Assembly: GCF_014649915.1 (NCBI RefSeq)
Contig: NZ_BMTY01000001.1
Coordinates: 33,074 to 97,073, forward strand
Origin: Streptomyces toxytricini
GTDB taxonomy: Bacteria; Actinomycetota; Actinomycetes; Streptomycetales; Streptomycetaceae
Direction of reading: 5' to 3'
Length of the DNA: 64,000 nt
Shown here: one piece after another, positions 33,278 through 42,122 of the stretch
Position numbering within the stretch: the stretch's first letter is position 1
Layout: each line of letters begins with the position of its first letter
The notes under the pieces: generated by a model
What the model was told of the DNA's origin: nothing
Seen by the model: only the letters and a program-made list of their open reading frames with translations
Database searches by the model: none
Made by a program: the position numbers and the translations under genes

Positions 33278-35143
33278 ATGTCCGGACCCCGCGCTGCCCG
33301 CCACGCCCCGTCGAGACACGCCGCCGGCGGTCCCGGGCGGCAGATAAGGCCCCAGATGGTGCGCGCGGCCGTGCTGCCCACCCTCGCCGCCGGCCTCAGC
33401 GGGACCGCCGCCGTGATCTTCACCCTGCAGCTCGGCGGCGGCTCCGGGCACCGCGACCCGCGGCTGTGGCCCGTCCTCGTCGGCTGCGCCCTGCTCGTCG
33501 CCGGCGCGCTCGCCGCCGCCTTCCTCGGTGCCGAGCGCTCCGCCAAGGCCGTGCGCGACCGCTGCGAGGCGCTGCGCCGCTCCAGCGTCCGCGGCCGCCA
33601 GGAGCTGCGCACGGCCGCCGAGCGGCTGGAGCGCGGCGAGGCGCCGACCCGGACCGTCCTCGGCGGCCCCACCGGCCCGCCTCCCGGCACCGACCCCGGG
33701 CGCGTCGACGAGTTCTGGCTGCTCGCGCAGGAGCTGCGCGGCGCCCGCGAGCAGGCTCACACCGCGCTCGTACGGGTCGCCGGGCCCCCGGCGCCCTCTG
33801 ACAGCGACCGGAAGGTCGAGGTGTTCACGAACCTCGCCCGCCGGCTCCAGTCCCTCGTGCACCGGGAGATCACGCTGCTCGACGGCCTGGAGGACACCGT
33901 CGAGGACCCCGACCTCCTCAAGGAGCTCTTCCACGTCGACCACCTCGCCACCCGGATCCGCCGCCACGCCGAGAACCTCGCCGTGCTCGGCGGCGCCGCC
34001 TCCCGCCGCCAGTGGACCCGGCCCATCGACCTCGGCGAGGTGCTGCGCTCCGCCGTCGCCGAGGTCGAGCAGTACACGCGCGTGAAGGTGGTGCCGCCGG
34101 CGGGCGGCACCGTCCGGGGGCACGCCGTCGCCGACGTCGTGCACCTGCTGGCCGAACTCGTCGAGAACGCGACCGTGTACTCCGCCCCCGACACCGACGT
34201 CGTACTGCGCGCGGAGCGGGTCACCGCGGGCATCGCCGTGGAGGTCGAGGACCGCGGGCTGGGAATGCCCGCCGCCGAGCTGCACCGGATGAACGCCCTC
34301 CTCGTCGACCCCGACCAGGTCAGCGTCCGGCACCTGCTCGCGGACGGGCGGATCGGCCTGTTCGTGGTGTCCGCGCTGGCCCGCCGGCACGGCATCGCCG
34401 TCGAGCTCAAGACCAACATCTACGGCGGCCTGGCCGCCGTGCTCGTCCTGCCGCAGGACCTGCTGGGGGCACAGGCCGCCGGTGCGGGGGAGGGGCAGGG
34501 AGGCTCCCGGGCCACCTCCTGGGGCACCGGGAACGGGCCCGCGACCGGGTACGCCACCGGGAACGGTGCCCCGGCCGGCACGGCCGCACCGCTGCTGGAG
34601 CCCGCACGGGTGGCCGTACCGCGGCCGGAGGCGCCCGCCGCACGCCCCGCCGCCGCCCCGGCGCAGGCGCCGACCCAGTCGCTGCCGGGCCCGTACGCCG
34701 ACCCCCGCACCCCGGCGCCCGCGGTCCCCGGGCCGCGGGACCCGGCCCGACAGGCGCCGGAGCCGGCCCGCCCGGCACCGGCCCGCGCCGCCGAGCCGGC
34801 GGCTTCCGGCGCGCCCGCCCCGGCCGCGCCCGCCCCGGCCGCGCCCGCCGCGGCCCCGTGGCCCGTGCACCCCGGAGACCCGGCCCCCGCCCCGCCCCCC
34901 TGGCCGGTGCCCCCAGGCCCCGACGCCGCGAGGGTGCCCGTACCGGCCTCGCGGGCCGCAGACGCGGCCGGGCGGCGGCCGCCGCTGCCCCGCCGGCGCG
35001 CCCAGTCGCACCTGGCGCCCGGACTGCGCGACGCCCCCGCCCCGGCCCACCCGCCCGCACCCGACCAGCCCGTCCACGACCCGCAGCTGATGGCCGCCTT
35101 CCGGCGCGGCTTCGGCCTCGCCCAGGCGGACGGCGAGACGTGA
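33278..35143 (+). CDS. cvnA: conservon sensor-like ATPase CvnA
   Basis: The product is 621 aa. Two membrane helices lie at about 30-50 and 65-87. A helical region holds HVDHLATRIRRHAENLAVLGG-type sequence (the pseudo-H-box of the nitrate-sensor-like kinases). The HATPase domain shows N-box ELVENATVYS, VEDRGLGMP and GRIGLFVVSALARRHGI. The last 200 residues are Pro/Ala-rich and probably disordered, ending HDPQLMAAFRRGFGLAQ. CvnA proteins of Streptomyces conservons sit at the membrane and work with CvnB, C and D in a G-protein-coupled-like complex. The ATG at 33278 follows GAGG and heads the operon. Confidence 0.93.
   Translation: MSGPRAARHAPSRHAAGGPGRQIRPQMVRAAVLPTLAAGLSGTAAVIFTLQLGGGSGHRDPRLWPVLVGCALLVAGALAAAFLGAERSAKAVRDRCEALRRSSVRGRQELRTAAERLERGEAPTRTVLGGPTGPPPGTDPGRVDEFWLLAQELRGAREQAHTALVRVAGPPAPSDSDRKVEVFTNLARRLQSLVHREITLLDGLEDTVEDPDLLKELFHVDHLATRIRRHAENLAVLGGAASRRQWTRPIDLGEVLRSAVAEVEQYTRVKVVPPAGGTVRGHAVADVVHLLAELVENATVYSAPDTDVVLRAERVTAGIAVEVEDRGLGMPAAELHRMNALLVDPDQVSVRHLLADGRIGLFVVSALARRHGIAVELKTNIYGGLAAVLVLPQDLLGAQAAGAGEGQGGSRATSWGTGNGPATGYATGNGAPAGTAAPLLEPARVAVPRPEAPAARPAAAPAQAPTQSLPGPYADPRTPAPAVPGPRDPARQAPEPARPAPARAAEPAASGAPAPAAPAPAAPAAAPWPVHPGDPAPAPPPWPVPPGPDAARVPVPASRAADAAGRRPPLPRRRAQSHLAPGLRDAPAPAHPPAPDQPVHDPQLMAAFRRGFGLAQADGET
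34811..34855 (+). repeat. three tandem 15-bp units in the cvnA tail
   Basis: The unit GCGCCCGCCCCGGCC occurs twice exactly and once with a single change, in frame, coding for an Ala-Pro run. This is simple low-complexity expansion in the disordered tail. Confidence 0.75.
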
Positions 35144-35202
35144 CCCCCACCCCCACCCCGATGCCCGACTCCGGCCCGGGACCCAGCAAGGAGCGCACCA
35201 CC

Positions 35203-35631
35203 ATGGGCGGCGACACCGCAACGGCGACCGGCCGGCTCTCCGACCTCGACTGGCTGCTCAGCGGACTCGTGCAGCGCGTCCCGTACACCCGCAGCGCCGT
35301 GCTGCTGACCCGCGACGGCCTCGTCACCTGCCTCCACGGCCTCGACGCTGACTCCGCCGACCACCTGGCGGCCCTCGCCTCCGGCCTGTACTCCCTCGGC
35401 CGCAGCGCCGGAGCCAGGTTCGGGGACGGCGCCGAGGTGCGGCAGGTCGTCGTCGAGCTGGACACCGCCCTCGTCTTCGTCTCGGCCGCCGGATCCGGGA
35501 CCTGCCTCGCCGTGCTCGCCGACCGCGAAGCCGACGCCGGCGTCCTCGGCTACGAGATGGCCATGCTCGTCAAGAGCGTCCGCCCCTACCTGGCGGCCGC
35601 GCCCCGGCGGCCCGCCGCCGCTGCGGAGTGA
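35203..35631 (+). CDS. cvnB: conservon roadblock/LC7 protein CvnB
   Basis: The 142-aa roadblock/LC7 domain includes LDWLLSGLVQRVPYTRSAVL and ASGLYSLGRSAGARFGDGAE. In other systems such proteins regulate small GTPases, here presumably CvnD. The ATG at 35203 has AAGGAG nine bases upstream; earlier in-frame starts (GTG 35141, ATG 35161) overlap or abut cvnA but lack as good a site. Its stop overlaps the cvnC GTG. Confidence 0.93.
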   Translation: MGGDTATATGRLSDLDWLLSGLVQRVPYTRSAVLLTRDGLVTCLHGLDADSADHLAALASGLYSLGRSAGARFGDGAEVRQVVVELDTALVFVSAAGSGTCLAVLADREADAGVLGYEMAMLVKSVRPYLAAAPRRPAAAAE

Positions 35632-36053
35632 TCCGGGCCCGCGCCGTCCCCGGCAAGGGGGCACCGCGCGAACCGGCGCCCTGGCTCGACGACTCCGCGG
35701 GCCGGGTCGTGCGCCCGTACACGGCCAGCGGCGGCCGCACCCGCCCGGCCGTCGCCCTCGACCTGCTCTCCTCGGTCACCGCGACCGGGGCGCGGCCCCG
35801 CGCCCCGCTCGGCGCCGAGCACACCGCCGCCCTGCGGCTCTGCGCGGGCGCCGCGGCCGTCACCGTCGCCGAAGTCGCCGGGCAGTTGCGGCTCCCCGCA
35901 GCGGTGGCGAAGGTCCTCCTGTCCGACCTGGTCGAGGCCGGGGCCGTCACGGCGTCCGCGCCGCGCTTCCCGGGCGGGGGCGGGCCGTACGCCGCCGCCG
36001 ACGACCAGACCCTCCTGCAGGCGGTGCTCGATGGCCTACGCCGCCGACTGTGA
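35628..36053 (+). CDS. cvnC: conservon DUF742 protein CvnC
   Basis: The 141-aa protein has the DUF742 winged-helix-like pattern: DSAGRVVRPYTASGGRTRP at the start, then AEHTAALRLCAGAAAVTVAEV and LRLPAAVAKVLLSDLVEAG. The HTH-like region might bind DNA or protein. Biochemical work on the cvn9 system placed CvnC in complex with CvnA, B and D. It overlaps cvnD by 23 bases. Confidence 0.92.
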   Translation: MIRARAVPGKGAPREPAPWLDDSAGRVVRPYTASGGRTRPAVALDLLSSVTATGARPRAPLGAEHTAALRLCAGAAAVTVAEVAGQLRLPAAVAKVLLSDLVEAGAVTASAPRFPGGGGPYAAADDQTLLQAVLDGLRRRL

Positions 36054-36669
36054 CACGCGCGGCCCGGCCGCCACCGCGGCAGCCCGGCCCGTGACGTTGA
36101 AGATCCTCGTCGCGGGCGGCTTCGGCGCGGGCAAGACGACCCTCGTCGGCGCGGTCAGCGAGATCCCGCCGCTGTGCACCGAGGAACTCCTCAGCGGCAT
36201 CGGCGCGGACGCCGACCCCCTCGACGGCGTCGACACGAAGACCTCCACGACCGTCGCCCTCGACTTCGGCCGGATCACCCTGGACACCGGCCACGTCCTG
36301 TACCTCTTCGGCACGCCGGGGCAGGAGCGCTTCTGGTTCCTGTGGGAGGAGCTGTCCGCCGGGGCGCTCGGGGCCGTCGTCCTCGCCGACACCCGCCGCC
36401 TCGCCGACTGCTTCCCCGCCGTCGACTTCTTCGAACGGCGCGGCATCGTCTTCGTCGTCGCCGTCAACGAGTTCGACGGCGGCCACCGCTACACCGCCGG
36501 AGAGGTCCGCGAAGCGGTCGGCCTCGCGCCCGGCGTGCCCGTCGTCCACTGCGACGCCCGGCTCACGGGCTCCGCCACGGCCGTCCTGGCCGAGCTCGTC
36601 CACCACCTGCTGTCCACGGCCGCACCGGCCGTGCCCGCCCAGCCCACGGATCGGGGGGAACCGACGTGA
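36031..36669 (+). CDS. cvnD: conservon small GTPase CvnD
   Basis: The 212-aa ATP/GTP-binding protein has P-loop GGFGAGKTTLVG, a G3-like LFGTPGQERFW and a G4-like VAVNEFDGG. It is the MglA/Ras-like GTPase of the conservon. CvnB is its probable regulator and CvnA the membrane platform. The ATG at 36031 lies inside cvnC and the stop overlaps the following GAF gene. Confidence 0.94.
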   Translation: MAYAADCDTRGPAATAAARPVTLKILVAGGFGAGKTTLVGAVSEIPPLCTEELLSGIGADADPLDGVDTKTSTTVALDFGRITLDTGHVLYLFGTPGQERFWFLWEELSAGALGAVVLADTRRLADCFPAVDFFERRGIVFVVAVNEFDGGHRYTAGEVREAVGLAPGVPVVHCDARLTGSATAVLAELVHHLLSTAAPAVPAQPTDRGEPT

Positions 36670-37217
36670 CCCACTACGAGTCGACCGGACACCTGCTGCT
36701 CACGCCCGTCGACCGGGCGGCGCCCGCGCGCGCCGTCCGGCTGCGCGAACTGGGCCTCGGCGAGCGGGCCGACGGCGAACTCGACGCCTTCGCGCGGCAC
36801 GTCGCCGAGGAGCTGCGCGCCCCGTACACGGGCGTCAACTTCGTCGGCGAGGAACGCCAGTTCTTCGCCGGACTGCACCACGCCCCCGGGGCGGCCCCCA
36901 GCGGCTACCCGGCCCGGGTGCTGCCCCGCGACCGCGGCTACTGCCCGCACGTCGTCGTACGGGGCCGGGCCCTCGTCCTGGAGGACGTACGGGACTTCGC
37001 CCGGTTCGCCGGCAACGCCGTCGTCGACGAGAGCGGCGTACGCAGCTACGCCGGAGCCCCGCTCACGGACCGCGCAGGCATGGTGCTCGGCACGGTGTGC
37101 GCGGTGGACGTCGAGCCCCGCAAGTGGGGCACCGAGGGCCTCGCGGGCATCAAGGCCCTGGCCGCGGAACTCGGCGGGATCCTCCACGCCCGCGCCGCCG
37201 GCCGCCGCGCAGGCTGA
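36666..37217 (+). CDS. GAF-domain protein, fifth gene of the conservon
   Basis: The 183-aa product is a single GAF domain: FARHVAEELRAPYTGVNFVGEERQFFAG, CPHVVVRGRALVLEDV and YAGAPLTDRAGMVLGTVCAVD-type pattern. No DNA-binding or enzymatic domain follows. GAF domains bind small ligands or cofactors; DRGYCPHVV offers a Cys-Pro-His that could bind haem or be redox-active, but this is a guess. GTG start in a GTGA overlap with cvnD shows that it belongs to the operon. Confidence 0.88.
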   Translation: MTHYESTGHLLLTPVDRAAPARAVRLRELGLGERADGELDAFARHVAEELRAPYTGVNFVGEERQFFAGLHHAPGAAPSGYPARVLPRDRGYCPHVVVRGRALVLEDVRDFARFAGNAVVDESGVRSYAGAPLTDRAGMVLGTVCAVDVEPRKWGTEGLAGIKALAAELGGILHARAAGRRAG

Positions 37218-37304
37218 TCCTCCCGGCCGGGCGGCGGGCTTCCGGCGGTGGCAGGCGCTACGGTCGGCTGCGACACCCCGGCGGTGTCGGGAGGAGGCGC
37301 CCGG

Positions 37305-37661
37305 ATGGCCGTGACCGCCGAGGACGTCCGCACGACCGCGCTGTCGCTCCCCGGCAGCAGCGAGAAGCCCGCCTGGGGCATGCCCGGCTTCCGGGTCGGC
37401 GGGCGGATCTTCGCCGCCCTGGGGGACGACGACGTCTCTATGGGCGTGAAGTGCCCCCGGGAGGACCGGGCGGAGCTCATCGCGGCCGAGCCGGAGAAGT
37501 TCTTCCTCCGGGCCGGCCACGACGACGCCTACGCCTGGCTCCGGGTCCGCCTCGGAGCCGTCGAGGACGTGGCCGAACTGCGGGCGATCCTCGTCGACTC
37601 CTGGCTCCGGGCCGCCCCGCGGCGGCTCGCGGCGGCGCACCCCGAGCTCGCCCGCCGGTGA
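37305..37661 (+). CDS. MmcQ/YjbR family DNA-binding-like protein
   Basis: The 118-aa product begins VTAEDVRTTALSLPGSSEKP with the typical PAWGMPGFRVGGRIFAAL and YAWLRVRLGAVEDVAELRAIL. The YjbR/CyaY-like fold has been linked to DNA binding, but no function is proven. A GGAGGAG site precedes the ATG at 37305. The gene stands alone and ends nine bases from the convergent transketolase gene. Confidence 0.87.
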   Translation: MAVTAEDVRTTALSLPGSSEKPAWGMPGFRVGGRIFAALGDDDVSMGVKCPREDRAELIAAEPEKFFLRAGHDDAYAWLRVRLGAVEDVAELRAILVDSWLRAAPRRLAAAHPELARR

Positions 37662-37670
37662 CCCGCCGCC

Positions 37671-38567
37671 TCAGCGAAGGAACGCGGTGATCCGCTCGCG
37701 CAGCGAGCGGGCGTCCAGGCCGTGCGCCGCCGTGTGCTCCTCGACCGTGCCGTAGCGGCGCAGCTCCGCCCGGCCCACGCCCAGCCCCAGCACCCGGTGC
37801 GGGACGTCGACCAGCGCCTCGGCCGCGGCCCCCGCGGACGTGCCGGCCAGGTACGGCTCGACCAGTACGACGTCGGCCGCGGCCCGGCCGGCCGCCGCGC
37901 GGAGCGCGGCCCCGTCGAAGGGCCGGACCGTCGCCGCGTACAGGACCGCCACGTCCAGGCCCTCCGTCGCGGCGAGGACGCCGTCCAGCATCGGGCCGAC
38001 CGCGACGACGACCCCCGAGCGGCCCTCCCGGACGGTCTCCATCCGCAGCCCGTCCACGGGGCGCGGCGCCCCGTTCGACAGCGCCGACAGCCGGACGTAC
38101 ACCTTGTCGTCGCCGGCGGCGTACGCGTGCCGCAGCAGCGCCTCCGCCTCGTCCGGATGGCCCGGCACGTGCACCGTCCAGCCGTCCAGGGTGTCCAGCA
38201 GGGCGACGTCGCCCGGCGCCATGTGTGTGAAGCCGCCCGCCGGCCAGTCGTAGCTCGCCGCGGCGCTGACCAGCACGCCGCCCGTGCCCTGGTGTCCGAA
38301 GTCCAGCTTGACCTGCTCGAACGGCCGCTCCACCAGGAAGCTGGCGAACGTGTGCATGATCGGCCGCATCCCGGTGAGGGCCAGCCCGCCGCCCACCCCG
38401 ATCAGCAGCTGCTCCCGGATCCCCACGTTCAGCACCCGGTCGGGGTGGCGCTCCCGGGCGGGGCGGAACCCGTCCATGGTGATCTCGGCCAGCACCAGCG
38501 CCAGCCGGGGGTCCTCGTCGAGCAGCTGCGACGTCACGGAGACGAACCGCTCCCGCATGGTGTCCAC
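37671..38567 (-). CDS. transketolase, C-terminal half as separate protein
   Basis: The 298-aa protein has the pyrimidine-binding and C-terminal transketolase domains: HPDRVLNVGIREQLLIGVGGGLA, with the Glu-type contact to the thiamine ring in GIREQ, then FASFLVERPFEQVKLDFGHQ. It lacks the diphosphate-binding part, supplied by the gene just upstream (gap 52 bases). The pair should form an alpha2beta2 thiamine-diphosphate enzyme moving two-carbon units between sugar phosphates. The exact sugar is unknown; it is not typical DXS. Confidence 0.88.
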   Translation of the reverse strand: MDTMRERFVSVTSQLLDEDPRLALVLAEITMDGFRPARERHPDRVLNVGIREQLLIGVGGGLALTGMRPIMHTFASFLVERPFEQVKLDFGHQGTGGVLVSAAASYDWPAGGFTHMAPGDVALLDTLDGWTVHVPGHPDEAEALLRHAYAAGDDKVYVRLSALSNGAPRPVDGLRMETVREGRSGVVVAVGPMLDGVLAATEGLDVAVLYAATVRPFDGAALRAAAGRAAADVVLVEPYLAGTSAGAAAEALVDVPHRVLGLGVGRAELRRYGTVEEHTAAHGLDARSLRERITAFLR

Positions 38568-38619
38568 GAAATCCTCCAGATTCTCCGGAACCCGTCCCGG
38601 GTCCCCACGGTCGGGTCCG

Positions 38620-39321
38620 TCAGGCCTTCTTCTCGACCTGTGCGACGACGGCGTGCGGGCGGCCGGGGTGCGGCGCGGTGAACGCCGCGTACAGCGCCTC
38701 GTGGTCGCGGCCGTCCACGGTCACCGCCGACCAGCCGGCCGCCTCGAAGCGGGAGGCGATGCCGCCGGGCCAGCCGTGCGTCGCCGAGTCGTTGTCGATC
38801 ACCACGGTGTGCAGGCGCTCCAGGCCGGCGGAGCCCGCGTAGGCGATCGCCTCGTGGTTGCTGCCCTCGTCGAGCTCTGCGTCGCCGATCAGCACCCACA
38901 CGGCCGGATCCGCCAGGCCCTGCGCCTGCAGGCCCAGGGCGCTGCCGACGGCGAGCGGCAGGCCGTGGCCGAGCGAGCCGCTGGCGATCTCCACCCCCGG
39001 GACCAGGACGCGGTCCGGGTGGTGGCCGAGGGGGGAGTCGTACGAGCCGAAGCCGCGCAGCCAGTCGACGGGGAAGAACCCCTTCGCGGCGAGGACGGCG
39101 TAGTAGGCCATCGGGCCGTGCCCCTTGGACAGCAGGAACCGGTCCCGGCCGGGATCCGCGGCGGTCTCCGGTGCGACCCGCAGCACACGGTCGTACAGCA
39201 CCCACAGCACGTCGAGCGTGGAAGTGGCGGCGGGGCCGTGCTTCTCGGCCCCCGTCATGAGCGCCATCAGGCGCCCCAGGTCCTCGTGGCGGACGCCGGG
39301 GTCCGCGGTTGCGTGAGACAT
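38620..39321 (-). CDS. transketolase, N-terminal half as separate protein
   Basis: The 233-aa thiamine-diphosphate-binding part has DRFLLSKGHGPMAYYAVLA, SGSLGHGLPLAVGSALG and the GDG-like motif in VLIGDAELDEGSNHEAI with the usual Asn. The ATG at 39321 is adopted; another ATG at 39342 lacks support. Such split enzymes often serve secondary or salvage sugar routes rather than the housekeeping pentose-phosphate pathway. No typical ribosome site is visible before the ATG. Confidence 0.87.
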   Translation of the reverse strand: MSHATADPGVRHEDLGRLMALMTGAEKHGPAATSTLDVLWVLYDRVLRVAPETAADPGRDRFLLSKGHGPMAYYAVLAAKGFFPVDWLRGFGSYDSPLGHHPDRVLVPGVEIASGSLGHGLPLAVGSALGLQAQGLADPAVWVLIGDAELDEGSNHEAIAYAGSAGLERLHTVVIDNDSATHGWPGGIASRFEAAGWSAVTVDGRDHEALYAAFTAPHPGRPHAVVAQVEKKA

Positions 39322-39469
39322 GAGTGGATCATGCAACCTCAAGTCCGCTCGAGGTCAACAGCCGGCCGTGGACGCCGGAGACCGGAAAGGCGCGCGCGAC
39401 CACCCCGCGGAGTGCGGTATTGTTCTCATGCGCGTTCGGCCGAGGGGAAACCCCAGGTCAAACGGGTAT

Positions 39470-39543
<74 letters not shown>

Positions 39544-39561
39544 CTTGCGAACACGCAGGTC

Positions 39562-39604
39562 AGAGGTCGTATCGGAAGCATCCGATGCGACCTCTTCCGT
39601 TTTT
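39562..39604 (+). terminator. intrinsic terminator of tRNA-Pro
   Basis: Arms 39562-39576 and 39581-39595 form a 15-bp stem with one G-U pair and a 4-base loop (AGCA), followed by GTTTTT at 39599-39604. This is one of the few classical U-tract terminators in the window. Confidence 0.9.
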
Positions 39605-39741
39605 CGGGACGCCTGGGGCCGGGTCGGCCGGTGCGGGACGGTCGGCGGCTTCCGGGGCTTGTCGGGAAGGGGAACGGCAGGTAAAGCTGGGGTAAAGCGC
39701 CGGGTGCCTGGAAGGGCCGATCCGCGAAGGTGAACGAAGAC

Positions 39742-41439
39742 ATGCGCCACCTTTCCCGCGTCCTGCTGCCGGCCGTCCTGCGCCGGCGGGCCCGCACGGT
39801 GACGGGCCTGCCGGGAGTGCCGTCCCAGCCGCAGCCGTGGCAGCGGGAGCGGACGCCGGGCCGGCCCGCGGACCCCCCGCCCCGGACGCGCGAGGACGAA
39901 CTCTTCGACCACCTCCCGGACGTCGTCCGGGACGAGGGGCTCCTCGCCGTCGTCAGCGACACCCTGCTGCCCGCCGACCTGCGCGCGGCGAACCTGCACG
40001 CCGCCGTGGCCGCCCTCGAAGCGGCCGGCATCCCCTACGGGCTGGTGCCCGAGCCCGGGCCGGCCCACAGGCTGGCGATCGGCCCGGACGACCGGTCCCG
40101 CGTCGTCGAGGCGTGCGCCGAGGCCTTCGCGGGCCGGTCCGTCTACGCCCGGCTCCTGGGCGACGGCGGCCGGGACCTCGGCGATGTCCTCGCCGAAGCG
40201 CTGCCCCGGGCCGTCTCCGACCCGGAGACCGACCGGCAGGTCCACGGGGTCCGCCTCTACCAGCGCGTGGTGACCTCCGGGCGGACGCTCCGCCTCGGCC
40301 CCGAGCTCGGCTGCGACCTCGACTTCTGGACGCCGTCCGCCTCCGGCCGGGGCGGCGTCGCCTCGCTCCGCGAGACGCCGTACGGCTGGTGGCTGCCCTC
40401 CCTGGAAGCGACCACGGTCCGGCGGATCGGCGGGCGCGACTGCCGCGTCCTCGACGCCCTCGCGGGCCGGTTCCCCCACGACGTCGACTTCCCCGTCGAC
40501 GCCGTGATCAGCTGGGTGGACTCCGCCGACCCCGCCTGGCGCCGCAGACGCGAGCAGGCAGGAGCCGCGGAGGACGCCGGCCGCCCGCACGGGGTCGACG
40601 ACGCGGAACACCGCTACCGCGACCGCGGGGAACTCCGCTACTGCCTGCGCTCCATCGCCGCCCACGCACCCTGGATCCGGCACGTCTTCCTCGTCACCGA
40701 CCGGCAGACGCCCCCCTGGCTGGCCGCCGGCCACCCCGGCATCACGGTCGTGGACCACCGCGACCTCTTCGCCGACGCCGACAGCCTGCCCGTCTTCAAC
40801 TCCCACGCCATCGAAAGCCAGTTGCACCGGATCCCCGGCCTGTCCGAGCACTTCCTCTACTTCAACGACGACATCTTCCTCGGCCGGGAGCAACAGCCCC
40901 AGCACTACTTCCTGCCCTCCGGGCTGCCCAAGGTCTTCCACGACCGGCGGGCCGTACCGCCGGCCGTGCCGGGGGCGAAGGAGGACGGGGACGACGTCTT
41001 CAGCGCATCGCAGCGGGTCACCCGCCGGGCCGTCGAGGAGGCGACGGGCCGGACATACCCGTACATCCTCGCCCATGCCCCGTACCCGCTCCGGCGGTCC
41101 CTCTTCGCGCGCGTCGAGGAAGCCCTGCCGGGCCGGCTCGACGCCACCGGCCGGTCGGTGTTCCGCAGCGCGACCGATCTCGCGCCGGTCACGCTCGCCG
41201 CGCACCTGACCCTGGCCGAAGGCCGGGCCGTGGAGGGCGAGCTGACCCACGCGTACGTGGCCACGGACCAGGCCGAGGCCGAGGCACGGCTCGCGGACCT
41301 GGTCCGCCGGCGCGACGTCGACGCCTTCTGCCTGGCCGACGACGCCGGGACGGAGGTCCCGCCGGAGCACCAGCAGCGGACGGTCACGGCGTTCCTGGAG
41401 GCGTACTTCCCGGTCCCGTCCCCCTACGAGCTGCCGTAG
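39742..41439 (+). CDS. Stealth family sugar-phosphate phosphotransferase
   Basis: The 565-aa product contains the Stealth regions in order: CR1 FPVDAVISWVDSADPAWRR near residue 250, CR2 YRDRGELRYCLRSIAAHAP through LSEHFLYFNDDIFLG, CR3 with VTRRAVEEATGRTYPYILAH, and a CR4-like end QRTVTAFLEAYFP. Stealth proteins transfer hexose-1-phosphate from UDP-sugars to make phosphodiester-linked glycans. The first 240 residues are not part of the core and may set specificity. The ATG at 39742 has GAAGGTG nine bases upstream; a GTG at 39730 is possible. It is monocistronic. Confidence 0.88.
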   Translation: MRHLSRVLLPAVLRRRARTVTGLPGVPSQPQPWQRERTPGRPADPPPRTREDELFDHLPDVVRDEGLLAVVSDTLLPADLRAANLHAAVAALEAAGIPYGLVPEPGPAHRLAIGPDDRSRVVEACAEAFAGRSVYARLLGDGGRDLGDVLAEALPRAVSDPETDRQVHGVRLYQRVVTSGRTLRLGPELGCDLDFWTPSASGRGGVASLRETPYGWWLPSLEATTVRRIGGRDCRVLDALAGRFPHDVDFPVDAVISWVDSADPAWRRRREQAGAAEDAGRPHGVDDAEHRYRDRGELRYCLRSIAAHAPWIRHVFLVTDRQTPPWLAAGHPGITVVDHRDLFADADSLPVFNSHAIESQLHRIPGLSEHFLYFNDDIFLGREQQPQHYFLPSGLPKVFHDRRAVPPAVPGAKEDGDDVFSASQRVTRRAVEEATGRTYPYILAHAPYPLRRSLFARVEEALPGRLDATGRSVFRSATDLAPVTLAAHLTLAEGRAVEGELTHAYVATDQAEAEARLADLVRRRDVDAFCLADDAGTEVPPEHQQRTVTAFLEAYFPVPSPYELP

Positions 41440-41450
41440 ACCGCGCTGTG

Positions 41451-42122
41451 TCAGGCCGCCTCGGCCGGGGCGGGCGCGGGGTGCGGCCGTGCGGTGGCCG
41501 GCGGACGCGGGGCGGGGCCCGGGAGGGCGAAGACGCGGAGGAAGAGCTGGGCGAGAGGGCCGATGGCGAGGGCGTACGCGACCGTGCCGATGCCCAGAGT
41601 GCCACCGAGCAGGAACCCGGCCGCCAGCACGGTCAGCTCGATTCCGGTCCGGACGAGCCGCACGGAGCGGCCCGTACGCCGGTGCAGGCCGGTCATCAGG
41701 CCGTCGCGCGGGCCGGGGCCGAACGCGGCGGCGATGTACAGGCCGGTGGCGGCGCCGTTGAGGACGACGCCCGCGGCCAGCACGGCCACCTGGGCCGCCA
41801 CGCCGTGCACGTCGGGCACGAACGCGAGCGTCGCGTCCATGGCGAGGCCGACCGCGAACACGTTCGACACGGTGCCGAGGCCCGGCCGCTGCCGCAGCGG
41901 CACCCACAGCAGCAGGACCAGTGCCCCCACGGCCACCGAGACTGTGCCGATGCTCCAGCCGATGCGCTCGGCGACCCCCTGGTGGAAGACGTCCCACGGG
42001 CCCAGGCCGAGACCCGCCCGGACCAGCAGAGCGGAGCTCGCGCCGTACAGGGCGAGGCCCGCGTACAGCTGGAAGAGGCGGCGGGGGAGGCGGCGCGCGG
42101 ACCGCGCGCGGGTCGTGGACAC
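41451..42122 (-). CDS. YczE/YitT-like membrane protein
   Basis: The 223-aa integral membrane protein has five or six helices. Landmarks are LYAGLALYGASSALLVRAGL, GLGPWDVFHQGVAERIG and GPGPRDGLMTGLHRRTG, the YczE family pattern (the B. subtilis member influences surfactin production by an unknown mechanism). The C-terminal tail is Pro/Ala-rich. It is convergent with the Stealth gene (11-base gap) and divergent from the VanW gene. Confidence 0.83.
   Translation of the reverse strand: MSTTRARSARRLPRRLFQLYAGLALYGASSALLVRAGLGLGPWDVFHQGVAERIGWSIGTVSVAVGALVLLLWVPLRQRPGLGTVSNVFAVGLAMDATLAFVPDVHGVAAQVAVLAAGVVLNGAATGLYIAAAFGPGPRDGLMTGLHRRTGRSVRLVRTGIELTVLAAGFLLGGTLGIGTVAYALAIGPLAQLFLRVFALPGPAPRPPATARPHPAPAPAEAA

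Noticed and set aside
37671..39321. Transketolase pair considered as DXS supplying the hopanoid pathway
   Set aside because: The two-gene split and the sequence pattern match transketolase subunits rather than a single-chain DXS, and the genes are 12 kb from the hop operon.
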